Assembly: GCA_047620505.1 (NCBI GenBank)
Contig: JBLHKS010000047.1
Span: 1 to 40,218 of the forward strand
From: JBLHKS01 sp047620505
Lineage (GTDB): Bacteria; Verrucomicrobiota; Verrucomicrobiia; Verrucomicrobiales; DEV007
Direction of reading: 5' to 3'
Length of the DNA stretch: 40,218 bases
Shown: positions 33,366-40,218 of the stretch, piece after piece
How positions within the stretch are numbered: the first letter of the stretch is position 1
Layout: each line of letters starts with the position of its first letter
Notes under the pieces: generated by a model
The model's database searches: none
The model's input: only the letters and a program-made list of their open reading frames with translations
Told to the model about the DNA's origin: nothing
Program-made: the position numbers and the translations under genes

Positions 33366-33611
33366 TTAGTTACGCGGCCGTGCCTCGTTGATCTTCAGCG
33401 CGCGGCCGTCGAGTTCTTTGCCGTCGAGCGCTTCGATTGCTGCATCCATGGCCGACTTGGTGTCCATGGTCACGAATGCGAAACCGCGAGGACGTCCGGT
33501 GTCGCGATCAGTCGGAACGTGAACGTCCGTGACTTGGCCGTGCTCAGCGAAGAGGTCTTCAATCTGGTGTTTTGTCGTTTCGAACGACAAATTGCCTACA
33601 TACATTTTCAT
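33366..33611 (-). CDS. Small RRM-type RNA-binding protein
   Basis: An 81-residue single RNA-recognition-motif protein with RNP2 MYVGNL (3-8) and RNP1 RGFAFVTM (42-49), including the aromatic residues that stack on RNA. A short tail, ARPRN, follows. Such proteins occur in cyanobacteria, PVC bacteria and some proteobacteria and are often induced by cold, acting as RNA chaperones. It has its own terminator and a long upstream region (33612-33827). Confidence 0.92.
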   Translation of the reverse strand: MKMYVGNLSFETTKHQIEDLFAEHGQVTDVHVPTDRDTGRPRGFAFVTMDTKSAMDAAIEALDGKELDGRALKINEARPRN

Positions 33612-33827
33612 AACGAATAAAAATTGGTTCGTCCTAGCGCATTTCGTTGGGGACCTTTCCCCGCGGCAGGCCGAAAGATAATCCGCCGAATCAGAAAAAA
33701 CTCACTTGGCGTCACTTCAGACCTTGATCGCGCCAAGCTTAGAACCGAGGCGAATTGATCGGCCCGAACGATCGAATAGCGAACTTTGTTTTCGTAATTC
33801 GGTGAGAACGGGAAAGAATACCGAGAT
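33612..33827. promoter_or_regulatory. Divergent region between RRM and VOC genes
   Basis: A 216-nt gap with divergent starts on both sides. It is long enough for a structured 5' leader of the RRM mRNA, as is common for cold-induced RNA-binding proteins, but I could not fold it and no motif is obvious. Confidence 0.3.
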
Positions 33828-34262
33828 TTGAAACCTCTGATTTCTCCCTTTCATCTTGCGATTCCAGTAGCTGATCTTTCGGCGTCCCGCCGATTTTACG
33901 GAACACTGTTAGGCTGTCCCGAAGGCCGTAGCGCGGAACGCTGGGTCGATTTCAATCTCTACGGTCATCAGCTTGTCTGCCACGTTTCGGAGGACCGAAA
34001 ATCGGCTGCAATCGAGACGAAGAACCCAGTCGATGGTCACGAAGTGCCGATTCCGCATTTTGGCGTCGTTCTTGAGATGGCATCGTGGCGCGAATTGGCT
34101 GAGCGGCTTGAGAAGGCCGAAGTCGAGTTTCTAATCGAACCGCACATTCGATTCGAAGGTGAGCCCGGCGAGCAGGCCACGATGTTTTTTCTCGATCCGA
34201 GCGGCAATGCGCTGGAGTTCAAAGCCTTTGCTGACGTCAATGCTCAGCTTTTCGAGAAATAA
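33828..34262 (+). CDS. VOC/glyoxalase-family protein
   Basis: A 144-residue protein with the paired beta-alpha-beta fold of the vicinal oxygen chelate superfamily. The opening FHLAIPVADLSASRRFYGTL places the first metal-binding His (H9), VPIPHFGVVL holds a second and the late GNALEFKAF gives the glutamate. It resembles the dioxygenase/extradiol-like YaeR group; no substrate can be assigned. Translation appears to start at TTG 33828. It is convergent with the C39-like gene. Confidence 0.8.
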   Translation: MKPLISPFHLAIPVADLSASRRFYGTLLGCPEGRSAERWVDFNLYGHQLVCHVSEDRKSAAIETKNPVDGHEVPIPHFGVVLEMASWRELAERLEKAEVEFLIEPHIRFEGEPGEQATMFFLDPSGNALEFKAFADVNAQLFEK

Positions 34263-34274
34263 GAATTCTCGCCG

Positions 34275-35492
34275 CTACAGCCGAAAATAGAACGCGTAAT
34301 AGGCCGTTCCTTCCATTTCTTCGATCCGCATTCGGCGGTTCCGAACGTGCTCGCCCCAGCTCTCGGTGAAAATCACTTCGCGGCGCTGTTCGTTGTAGCC
34401 GTTGACGATTGTCGCGTGCGCTGGTGAGGCTTTTGGCGGCCAGGTGGCTTGATCGTTCAAGTCCGGCTTGGGTAACTCGGCAGTTCGATCGCCTTTAAAT
34501 CGTTTGGCGAACGTCGTGTGGAGATAATCTCGTTGGCCGTCATAACGCCGGAAAACGATCACGGGTATGCCCTTGTCGATGCTGTCCTTCGCCTTTTTGA
34601 AATCGAAGCTCGTTGCCCGCGATGCTCGGATCTCGCCTTCGTCAGCAGCTGCTACGTAAACTTCGCGAATCAGCATCTTCCGCGTGCTGCCGTATTGAAT
34701 CGCCGAACCCGCGGCGAGCTCTTCAGTTTCCAGATTCACGCCGAGAAAATGGAGCACCATCGAGAGCGAGCTCACTCCGCAATACGCTCGATTCCCCTGG
34801 GGAAAAATCGGGATTTCATCGATCAGGACGTCGCTCCATTCGGTCTTGCGGATGAACTGTTCGTAGTTTGCATCCCGCTCACGACTGCTGAGCTCGGCGG
34901 TTTCAGGATCGAGCGCGGTTTCGGCGTCTTCGCGGCTTCGAAACAAGGTTAGCTTGATCAGCTGATGTTCGACTGCGACGATTCGCGAGGTGATTTCGCC
35001 GTGTTCGTAAAGTTCGAAGGGCAGAGGAACGGGAAATCGCCGACCGAGCTGGCCGCCGTCGCCCTTTTTTACATCAGCAAGTTCCTGGAGACCCTCGCGA
35101 AGAGTCTTCAGCGTTTCGTCGAACTCATTGTCGTAAGCCTGCTCTTTCGCTTTTGCGTCCGGGTCTTCGGCACCACGCGGGATGTAGCCGAAAAAGAATC
35201 CGGCATCGTGAAAAATGAAGCTAATCGATTCGATCCGCTGTCCCTCGAATCGACCGATGACGACTTGCGGCGTGACGCCAAAAATGGGCGGTTTGTCGGG
35301 AAAAGTTTTCAGCGAAATCCGCGTCGGCGAATTTGCCGGGGCCCAAGTCTGGACGAACGCGGGATCGTCCCAAGCGGACTCGTTCAGGAAGATTTCGGCC
35401 GCTGGAAACTGGGCCTGCGCGCCAGCAGTTGCCGGTAGAACGGCAGCTGCGACGGCGACGATTCCGAGTTGGAATCGACTGGAATATTTCAT
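34275..35492 (-). CDS. Secreted C39-like cysteine peptidase
   Basis: A 405-residue exported protein. After a signal peptide (cleavage near AGAQA) comes an N-terminal domain of about 200 residues with no known family, then a papain-like C39-type domain. The likely catalytic residues are Q232 and C238 in PQGNRAYCGVSSLSM, H359 in ASPAHATIVNGYN and a later Asn/Glu. Unlike bacteriocin C39 peptidases it is not fused to an ABC transporter. Protease or isopeptidase activity is inferred. An iterated palindrome (34644-34653) is read as Ala-Ala-Ala. It follows the 35504 gene by 11 nt. Confidence 0.75.
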   Translation of the reverse strand: MKYSSRFQLGIVAVAAAVLPATAGAQAQFPAAEIFLNESAWDDPAFVQTWAPANSPTRISLKTFPDKPPIFGVTPQVVIGRFEGQRIESISFIFHDAGFFFGYIPRGAEDPDAKAKEQAYDNEFDETLKTLREGLQELADVKKGDGGQLGRRFPVPLPFELYEHGEITSRIVAVEHQLIKLTLFRSREDAETALDPETAELSSRERDANYEQFIRKTEWSDVLIDEIPIFPQGNRAYCGVSSLSMVLHFLGVNLETEELAAGSAIQYGSTRKMLIREVYVAAADEGEIRASRATSFDFKKAKDSIDKGIPVIVFRRYDGQRDYLHTTFAKRFKGDRTAELPKPDLNDQATWPPKASPAHATIVNGYNEQRREVIFTESWGEHVRNRRMRIEEMEGTAYYAFYFRL

Positions 35493-35503
35493 GGCCTGAA
35501 GCC

Positions 35504-35974
35504 TCAGGGACGTTTCAGCGTGACGATCGCGGCGTTGCGGCCACGGTCTTCAGCGGTGATGACGAGACCTTCACTCTTAAAGGTCGCGCTTTGGCCATTT
35601 CGTTGAGGCTCTTTGCCGGAAAATGCTTTTATGTTTAGGAGCAGCGCATCAAAGAGGGATTTCCCGCGGACTTCCTTCGCCGAATCGCCGTCGTAGGCGA
35701 TCTGGAAAGTGTCGATCGATTTGTCTTCGACGCGTTGCATCCGAACGCCAGCAGCGAGCAGACCGAAGATTCGGGCATCGTCCTTAAGCTGATCCTTCTC
35801 CCATTTTCCGGGCAAACCGTCTCCGGCTTCCCAAGTGCTGGGTTCTTGAATCGCTTTTTCGAACTCTTGTCCGACGTTCTGGCCGATGATTCCGAAGTTA
35901 TCCGGAATCGCCAGCCCAATTGCAGCCGCTGTGAGAAAAGTTCCTGCGGCAAGGAGTAGTTTATTAGTTTTCAT
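35504..35974 (-). CDS. Small secreted protein of unknown function
   Basis: A 156-residue protein with a signal peptide (MKTNKLLLAAGTFLTAAAIG). The mature part alternates charged helices and short strands with no Cys and no known motif. It is likely in an operon with the C39-like peptidase 11 nt downstream and could be a partner or substrate. A dyad-symmetric operator-like site lies 12 nt upstream of its start codon. Confidence 0.6.
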   Translation of the reverse strand: MKTNKLLLAAGTFLTAAAIGLAIPDNFGIIGQNVGQEFEKAIQEPSTWEAGDGLPGKWEKDQLKDDARIFGLLAAGVRMQRVEDKSIDTFQIAYDGDSAKEVRGKSLFDALLLNIKAFSGKEPQRNGQSATFKSEGLVITAEDRGRNAAIVTLKRP

Positions 35975-35986
35975 GACGGGGCGAAT

Positions 35987-36008
35987 TTACAATGTACTCG
36001 CATTGTAA
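35987..36008. promoter_or_regulatory. Inverted-repeat operator upstream of the 35974 gene
   Basis: TTACAATG and CATTGTAA form a perfect 8-bp inverted repeat separated by 6 bp. The left arm also contains TACAATGTA, itself a dyad like those bound by BlaI/MecI/CopY-type repressors. It lies 12 nt upstream of the start codon. A separate palindrome, GGAATATTCC (36020-36029), is nearby. Confidence 0.5.
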
Positions 36009-36036
36009 GTCAAGCATTTGGAATATTCCCGAATAC

Positions 36037-37167
36037 TTAGGAAATGTGGGCGCCCTTCGTCTCGGTGTAGACAGCGTAAACCGAGGTGCTCGCCGTCATG
36101 AAGAGGCGGTTTCGCTTCGAGCCGCCGAAGCAGACATTCGAGCAGATTTCAGGCAGCAGAATCTGGCCGATCCGCTGGCCTTCTTCCGGCTCAAAAACGT
36201 GCACGCCATCGTAGCCGTCTCCGACCCAACCGGCGCTCGCCCAAATATTCCCGTATTCGTCAGCGCGGATGCCGTCGGCGAATCCGGCCTTGGTTTCGCC
36301 GTCAACTTCGAGCGCCATCGAGGCAAAAACGCGACCGTTTTTCAGCGAGGTTCCATCGATGTCCCAAACTTTGATCACTTCCTTCGCCTCGTCGTAGTGC
36401 GATTTTCCGGTGTCGGCGACGTAGAGCTTTTTGTAGTCTGGAGAGAAGCAGAGGCCGTTCGGCTTGAAGATCTCGTCCGTTAGCTTGGTGATTTTGCCGG
36501 TTTTGGCGTCGATCCGATAAACCGCTTCTTTTTGATATGGCTGGACCGAACCCGTCGTCGCGCGAGTTCCTTCGTAATTCATGAGCCCGCCGTAGCCGGG
36601 ATCCGTGAACCAGATTGAGCCGTCTTCAGGGTGAACCACCGCGTCGTTCGGTGCATTGAAGCTTTTTCCTTCAAACTCCTCGGCCAAAATCGTCACCGTT
36701 CCATCGTGCTCGTAGCGAACGACTTTGCGCGGGCCGTGCTGGCAGGAAACTTGACGTCCTTGATAATCGAACGTGTTGCCATTGCTGTTTCCGCTCGGAA
36801 ATCGGTGGCGGAGCGCGACGTGGCCGTCTTCTTCGAGCCAGCGATGTTGAACGTCGTTCGGGATGTCGCTCCAGAGCAGGTAGCGGCCGACGCCGTTCCA
36901 GGCCGGGCCCTCAGCCCAGAGCATGTCGGGGCTGTGATAAACGCGCTGGATCGGGGTGTTGCCGAGCTTGAGTTTGTCGAAACGTTTGTCGAGAGAGACG
37001 ATATCGGGGTCCGGGTAGCGGGTCGGATTCGTCCCGGTCCAGTCGCGCGGCGTCTCAGCAGCTGCTGGGCGGATGGCGAAGGTCGCGGCGAGGGCAGCGC
37101 CAGCTCCGGCGAGGAAATTGCGTCGGCTGGCGGCGGGTGAGGAGACGGACTCGAGGTTTTGCTTCAT
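36037..37167 (-). CDS. Tat-exported SMP-30/gluconolactonase-family protein
   Basis: A 376-residue six-bladed beta-propeller protein with a twin-arginine signal (SRRNFLAGAGAALAATFAIR). Family features are the calcium-binding glutamate in LWAEGPAWNG, the NAPNDAVV and ADGIRADEYGNIWAS segments, and DPGYGG. Members hydrolyse sugar lactones (gluconolactone, fuconolactone) with a divalent metal. Together with the DUF1080 gene behind it, the TIM-barrel gene beyond, and the FAH/SDR pair at 26105, it suggests extracellular and intracellular sugar oxidation. An iterated palindrome (37057-37066) lies in the signal/mature junction. Confidence 0.85.
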   Translation of the reverse strand: MKQNLESVSSPAASRRNFLAGAGAALAATFAIRPAAAETPRDWTGTNPTRYPDPDIVSLDKRFDKLKLGNTPIQRVYHSPDMLWAEGPAWNGVGRYLLWSDIPNDVQHRWLEEDGHVALRHRFPSGNSNGNTFDYQGRQVSCQHGPRKVVRYEHDGTVTILAEEFEGKSFNAPNDAVVHPEDGSIWFTDPGYGGLMNYEGTRATTGSVQPYQKEAVYRIDAKTGKITKLTDEIFKPNGLCFSPDYKKLYVADTGKSHYDEAKEVIKVWDIDGTSLKNGRVFASMALEVDGETKAGFADGIRADEYGNIWASAGWVGDGYDGVHVFEPEEGQRIGQILLPEICSNVCFGGSKRNRLFMTASTSVYAVYTETKGAHIS

Positions 37168-37253
37168 GAGACCGAATTGTAGGAAAGAGAGCGAAGAGCG
37201 CCAGCTTGAAATCGAAGGAATCCTTGAGCTCAGGGCGACGATTCGAAACAGTT

Positions 37254-38087
37254 TTAGTCGTCCAGCTCGACAAGCCAGATATTTCGATAGAGAACCGGGT
37301 TGCCGTGGTCCTGCAATTTCAACGGCCCCTTGTCGCCGTGCTTTGCATACTCGGAAATCGAGTGCGAACCACGCCAGCCGGTTCCGCCGCTCAGTTCGAC
37401 ATCGTCGTGAATCACGTGGCCGTTGTGAACGACGGTGAATCTCGCCCGCTTCGTAACTTTTCCGCTGTCGTCAAAAATCGGACGATGATAGGTGATGTCG
37501 TAGGTCTGCCATTCGCCCGGCTTGCGGCTGGCGTTGACCAGCGGCTTAGCGCGGCCGTAAAGCGCACCGCACTGGCCATCCGGATACGTCGTGTTTTCGT
37601 AAGAATCGAGCACCTGAACCTCGTACTGCCCTTGTAGGAAAACCCCGCTGTTTCCGCGGCCTTGACCGTCGCCCTTCGCCACTGGAGGCGTCGCGAATTC
37701 GACGTGCAACTGGCAGGAGCCGAAGCTCCCTGCGCTCTGAAGATAGCCGCCACCGCGGACCGATTCGAGCGCTCCATCGACCAACTTCCACTTCGTGGGC
37801 TCGCCGTTAGTCGCCGTCCAGTTCTTCATCGTCGCCTCAGTCCCATCGAAAAGAACCTTCGCGCCTTTCGGGGCTTTTGCGGCCTCCGCGTCGTATGGTT
37901 TTGGCTCGACGACTTTCGGTTGCGGCTGCTTTTCAGGATCGGTCTCGTGAACCTTGATCCCATCGATAAACATGTATTCGATCTTCTTGCCGTTCTCTTC
38001 GCGGGTCTCTTTATTAATCTCCTGAGCGAATGTCAGGGCCGGCACTGCCATCAGCAGCGAGAGGAAAACAGGGATTGGATTTTTCAT
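37254..38087 (-). CDS. DUF1080 (3-keto-disaccharide hydrolase) secreted protein
   Basis: A 277-residue exported protein with a Sec signal (ending TFAQ). After a charged linker comes the DUF1080 beta-sandwich with the FDGTEATMKNW opening, the GNSGVFLQGQYEVQVLDS core and the RNIWLVELDD end. The family is now associated with hydrolysis of 3-keto-glycosides. It precedes the SMP-30 gene on the same strand, with 86 nt between. Confidence 0.9.
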   Translation of the reverse strand: MKNPIPVFLSLLMAVPALTFAQEINKETREENGKKIEYMFIDGIKVHETDPEKQPQPKVVEPKPYDAEAAKAPKGAKVLFDGTEATMKNWTATNGEPTKWKLVDGALESVRGGGYLQSAGSFGSCQLHVEFATPPVAKGDGQGRGNSGVFLQGQYEVQVLDSYENTTYPDGQCGALYGRAKPLVNASRKPGEWQTYDITYHRPIFDDSGKVTKRARFTVVHNGHVIHDDVELSGGTGWRGSHSISEYAKHGDKGPLKLQDHGNPVLYRNIWLVELDD

Positions 38088-38223
38088 GAAGTTAGGGTCA
38101 GGAAAATCTCAGCCGGGTCAAGTCCGCCTTTTCAGTTCGCGCCGATTCCGCCTCAACAGCTGCTGGATGCAGATTCCCGCGTTTGCCCGATTGACGCCGC
38201 GCGATTCCGGTCTCTGATACCGC
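38088..38223. promoter_or_regulatory. Divergent intergenic region
   Basis: A 136-nt gap holding both starts. It carries a one-mismatch iterated palindrome (AACAGCTGCT, 38155-38164). No clear promoter boxes were identified. Confidence 0.3.
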
Positions 38224-39090
38224 ATGCCATTTCGCTACACAGGATTCGCTGACGAGGCCGAGAAGGCCCTGGACGATCAAATCTCAACTCTCAAAGAATG
38301 CGGTTGGTCTTCGATCGAGTTCAGACTCGTTGACGGCAAGAGCATTTGCGATCAGACCGAGGATGAATGGAAGGCAACCTGGGATAAGCTTCAGGAAAAT
38401 GGGATCGTGGTCGCCGGATTCGGCGGCCAGATCGCAAACTGGGCCCGGCCAATCACTTCGGATTTTCAAGTCGACGTCGCCGAACTCAAGCGAGTCGCTC
38501 CGCGGATGCGCGAGTGCGATACGAAGTTTCTTCGGATCATGTCCTACCCGAACGACGCCGAGAATCCGCTTTCGAACGAGGCTTGGAAAGCTGAGGCCGT
38601 TCGCCGGATCAAAGAGCTTTCGATCATCGCCGAAGGCGAAGGAGTCGTGTTAGGTCATGAAAATTGCAACGGCTACGGCTCCAGCGCTGAAGGATTTCTG
38701 GAACTCGCCGAGGCGGTCGACAGCTCGGCTTTCCGGCTGATTTTCGACACCGGAAACAACAGCCTCCACGATAATGACGTCGAGGTGACTTGGGATTATT
38801 ATCAGAAGACCCGGCAGTACATCGATCACGTCCACATCAAGTGTGCTAAGCCGAATCCGGAAGGCGGCGACTACATCACCTGTCATGTCGATCAGGATCC
38901 GGTTCAGGAGCGAATCATCGCTGACCTCGAAGCGACCGGCTATGACGGTTGGCTCAGCATCGAGCCGCACCTGAAAGCTGCGATTCACTCTGGGCAGGAT
39001 ATCGACGATTCGGGCGAGGCCCGCAGTGTCTGGGTTGAGTTTGCGAAGAGGCTTGAGGTACTGGTGGATTCGGTCACCGCTGCTGGCTGA
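38224..39090 (+). CDS. TIM-barrel sugar phosphate isomerase/epimerase
   Basis: A 288-residue protein of the AP-endonuclease-2/xylose-isomerase-like family, common next to DUF1080 and Gfo/Idh genes in PVC bacteria. Metal-binding residues are in LGHENCNGY (E, H), IFDTGNNSL (D), HVHIKCA (H) and LSIEPHL (E). It should isomerise or epimerise a sugar or keto-sugar in the cytoplasm, having no signal peptide. A hydroxypyruvate isomerase-like activity is the main alternative. Confidence 0.88.
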   Translation: MPFRYTGFADEAEKALDDQISTLKECGWSSIEFRLVDGKSICDQTEDEWKATWDKLQENGIVVAGFGGQIANWARPITSDFQVDVAELKRVAPRMRECDTKFLRIMSYPNDAENPLSNEAWKAEAVRRIKELSIIAEGEGVVLGHENCNGYGSSAEGFLELAEAVDSSAFRLIFDTGNNSLHDNDVEVTWDYYQKTRQYIDHVHIKCAKPNPEGGDYITCHVDQDPVQERIIADLEATGYDGWLSIEPHLKAAIHSGQDIDDSGEARSVWVEFAKRLEVLVDSVTAAG

Positions 39091-39130
39091 GTTTCAGCTC
39101 AACTGACGAAGCTTCACCTACGTTTGACCA

Positions 39131-40218
39131 CTATCGAAGGTAACCGTCGATCCAGCCCCGAGATCCCTGGGGCGGAATTTCGTCCGCAACGTTGCTGCCG
39201 TCGGCTAGCGTGAACGAAATTCCGAGTGGAAAGTGGCCAGGCGGCGGGTTTTTCGTATACCGGCCGTGTCCTCGAAACTGGCCCTTCGCAACCACGTCAA
39301 ACTGCGTGATTTTGCCATTTTCCGATTTGATGCCGCCGTAGAAATCCGCCTTGAACTCGCGTTCGCCGTTTGCTGATTTCAATTCTGCTGTGCCTGTCAA
39401 AACCCCGGATTTGAGCTTCAAATCGATCGACTTGATCTCTTCTGGTTTCCACATCGGCGGCTCACCCCGGGTGTTGTCGACGAGGTGATAGCGGGCGATC
39501 CGCCGCTGGAGTTTCTCTGGAACCTCGCCACGAACTAGAGCCTCGTGTTCGGCGCTGGTGATCCACAAATTGTCCCGCGAAAGCGAAGACTGGAAAATCT
39601 TCAGCCATTCGTCGGAGGCCTCTTCGTAACCGCCCAGAACTCTCGCATGAACTCGAAGGACGAGGCCGCCTTCTGGCAGATCGGGATTGAAACGTTTGTC
39701 TGGCGAGACTTCCTCGGAAATTGGTTCAACCTTTCCTGGCTTTGATTCGGCCTTGGCAAGGGCTTGCTTCAAATGATTGACCAGCCGATCGGGATTCCGG
39801 TTGTTGTTGTAGAAGAGGAGTTCGCCGGAATTTGTCGCCGCATAAAATCCCTGAGTCGTCCGGCCGGAAAAATCATTTCGCGGTCCCTGGCCCGCAATTT
39901 TACGATAAAAATCTCCTTCTTCGTCTTTCTGTCGTCGCTGATAAGCTTGATCGATCGCAACAGGCACGAATTTCGATTTGAGCAACGCAACGACTTCCGG
40001 ATGAGCGAAGCTCGACGCACGGTCGAGCACACCGTTGTTTCACGTGCATCCCAGTGGATGACCGTCCATCGCCCATATGAAAATCGGCTTACCTTCGCGG
40101 GCAGCGATTCGCTGAGCATCGAGAACAGAGATCTTCCACGGAATCTGTCGCCACGGTTCGGTCATGTCGGGTTGCAGCTCGGCGTGGAGTTTTTCGAATG
40201 TGGTTTCGTCAAGTTGAG
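39131..40218 (-). CDS. Thioredoxin-like candidate selenoprotein (5' partial)
   Basis: The frame is open from the window edge (first full codon at 40216) to TAG at 39131, except for one TGA at 40040-40042. Translation gives 361 visible residues. The N-terminal part (about 30-145) has a thioredoxin-like pattern: EGKPIFIWAMDGHPLGCT, then the TGA codon, then NNGVLDRASSF and later KFVPVAID. Residue 57 is Cys and the TGA is residue 59, where the redox pair of a thioredoxin fold lies, so Sec is the natural reading. A hairpin at 40010-40028 fits a bacterial SECIS. The C-terminal half is a beta-rich domain of unknown function. An annotation starting at GTG 40030 would remove the active site. The alternative is a nonsense mutation in a pseudogene, but both sides remain intact and coding-like. 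The true start is beyond the window. Confidence 0.75.
40010..40028 (-). promoter_or_regulatory. Bacterial SECIS-like hairpin
   Basis: On the minus strand GCTCGAC pairs perfectly with GTCGAGC around the 5-nt loop CGTGC. The stem begins 12 nt, and the loop 19 nt, after the UGA; a G is the second loop base. Bacterial SECIS elements generally place a small loop with an early G about 16-37 nt after UGA. The 7-bp stem is all Watson-Crick pairs. It is inside the coding sequence, as bacterial SECIS elements are. Confidence 0.7.
40040..40042 (-). other. In-frame UGA, candidate Sec codon
   Basis: The only stop codon inside an otherwise open 1,086-nt frame. The preceding residues are Gly-Cys-Thr and the following Asn-Asn-Gly. 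Other genes in this window use TGA as a normal stop, so the genetic code is standard and recoding must be site specific. Confidence 0.7.

Larger units (their letters stand above)
763..37066. repeat. Iterated palindrome AGCAGCTGCT (19 exact copies)
   Basis: Exact copies start at 763, 2720, 4839, 6561, 7185, 10671, 13693, 14454, 16925, 17513, 19467, 20826, 21295, 22541, 26015, 29560, 30199, 34644 and 37057. Eleven are extended to CAGCAGCTGCTG (2720, 4839, 6561, 7185, 10671, 19467, 20826, 22541, 29560, 30199, 37057). One-mismatch copies start at 8657, 12078, 16436, 32851 and 38155. In genes, 11 are read as Gln/Glu-Gln-Leu-Leu and 7 as Ala-Ala-Ala; one is intergenic. The entry spans all copies; it is not a continuous repeat. 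Confidence 0.9.

Noticed and set aside
763..37066. DNA-uptake sequence or Chi/KOPS explanation for the palindrome
   Set aside because: Those motifs are directional or strand biased; this one is a perfect palindrome with no strand to favour.
39085..39097. Short hairpin GCTGAGTTTCAGC after the TIM-barrel gene as a terminator
   Set aside because: The stem has only 5 bp and no T tract follows.
39769..40119. A 116-residue minus-strand frame at the window end
   Set aside because: It is a Ser/Arg-rich shadow of the thioredoxin-like gene in another frame; the correct frame is open through the UGA.

Overview
The window is a GC-rich bacterial chromosome segment of about 40 kb carrying roughly 40 tightly packed genes on both strands. 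The gene set points to the Planctomycetes-Verrucomicrobia-Chlamydiae group, most likely a free-living Verrucomicrobium. It contains a PSCyt1/DUF1549/DUF1553 cytochrome-type protein beside a DUF1501 protein, a DUF1080 (3-keto-disaccharide hydrolase) protein, a Tat-exported SMP-30 protein, a TIM-barrel sugar epimerase, GYF_2-AIM24 and small RRM proteins. No phage, integrase, IS, CRISPR, rRNA or tRNA was seen. The taxonomic call is inference from family content only.

Layout. 1-329: upstream region with a possible divergent gene start. 330-4639: one compact operon with a MoaD-like sulfur carrier, a MoeB/ThiF-like adenylyltransferase, a lipoprotein made of two fused ModA-type binding domains, a permease and an ATPase; together a molybdate/tungstate uptake and cofactor-sulfur unit. 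4682-8751: the DUF1549/1553 and DUF1501 genes, tail to tail. 8833-12915: a poly-Gln membrane protein, threonine synthase, a HupE/UreJ-like membrane protein and an MtfA-type peptidase. 12888-16276: two CNNM/CBS proteins and a TPR (BamD-like) periplasmic protein. 16485-18084: tmk-holB. 18118-18266 and 27791-27940: two copies of a 150-bp palindromic repeat. 18308-21190: aldo/keto reductase, TPR-thioredoxin protein, upp. 21187-23438: Pro/Ala-rich protein, two small membrane proteins, acpP. 23597-27751: unknown protein, LysM protein with a degenerate L,D-transpeptidase-like domain, accA, FAH-family hydrolase, SDR. 28042-31524: AIM24, alpha/beta hydrolase, HtrA protease. 31660-33298: thiH, thiS and a small unknown gene. 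33366-38087: RRM protein, VOC protein, C39-like peptidase, secreted proteins, SMP-30, DUF1080. 38224-40218: TIM-barrel epimerase and a thioredoxin-like gene running off the edge.

Two observations stand out. First, the last gene (minus strand, 39131 to beyond 40218) is a single open frame interrupted by one in-frame UGA at 40040-40042, in the position of the redox-active residue of a thioredoxin-like fold (Gly-Cys-Thr-UGA-Asn-Asn-Gly). A perfect 7-bp hairpin starts 11 nt downstream, with the size, spacing and loop expected of a bacterial SECIS element. This is a strong candidate for an unannotated selenoprotein, which normal gene calling would truncate. Second, the 10-bp perfect palindrome AGCAGCTGCT occurs 19 times (about once per 2 kb) where I estimate about 0.05 by chance. 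It lies in genes on both strands, in two reading frames (Gln-Gln-Leu-Leu or Ala-Ala-Ala) and between genes, so selection acts on DNA rather than protein. It resembles the highly iterated palindrome HIP1 of cyanobacteria in behaviour but not in sequence.
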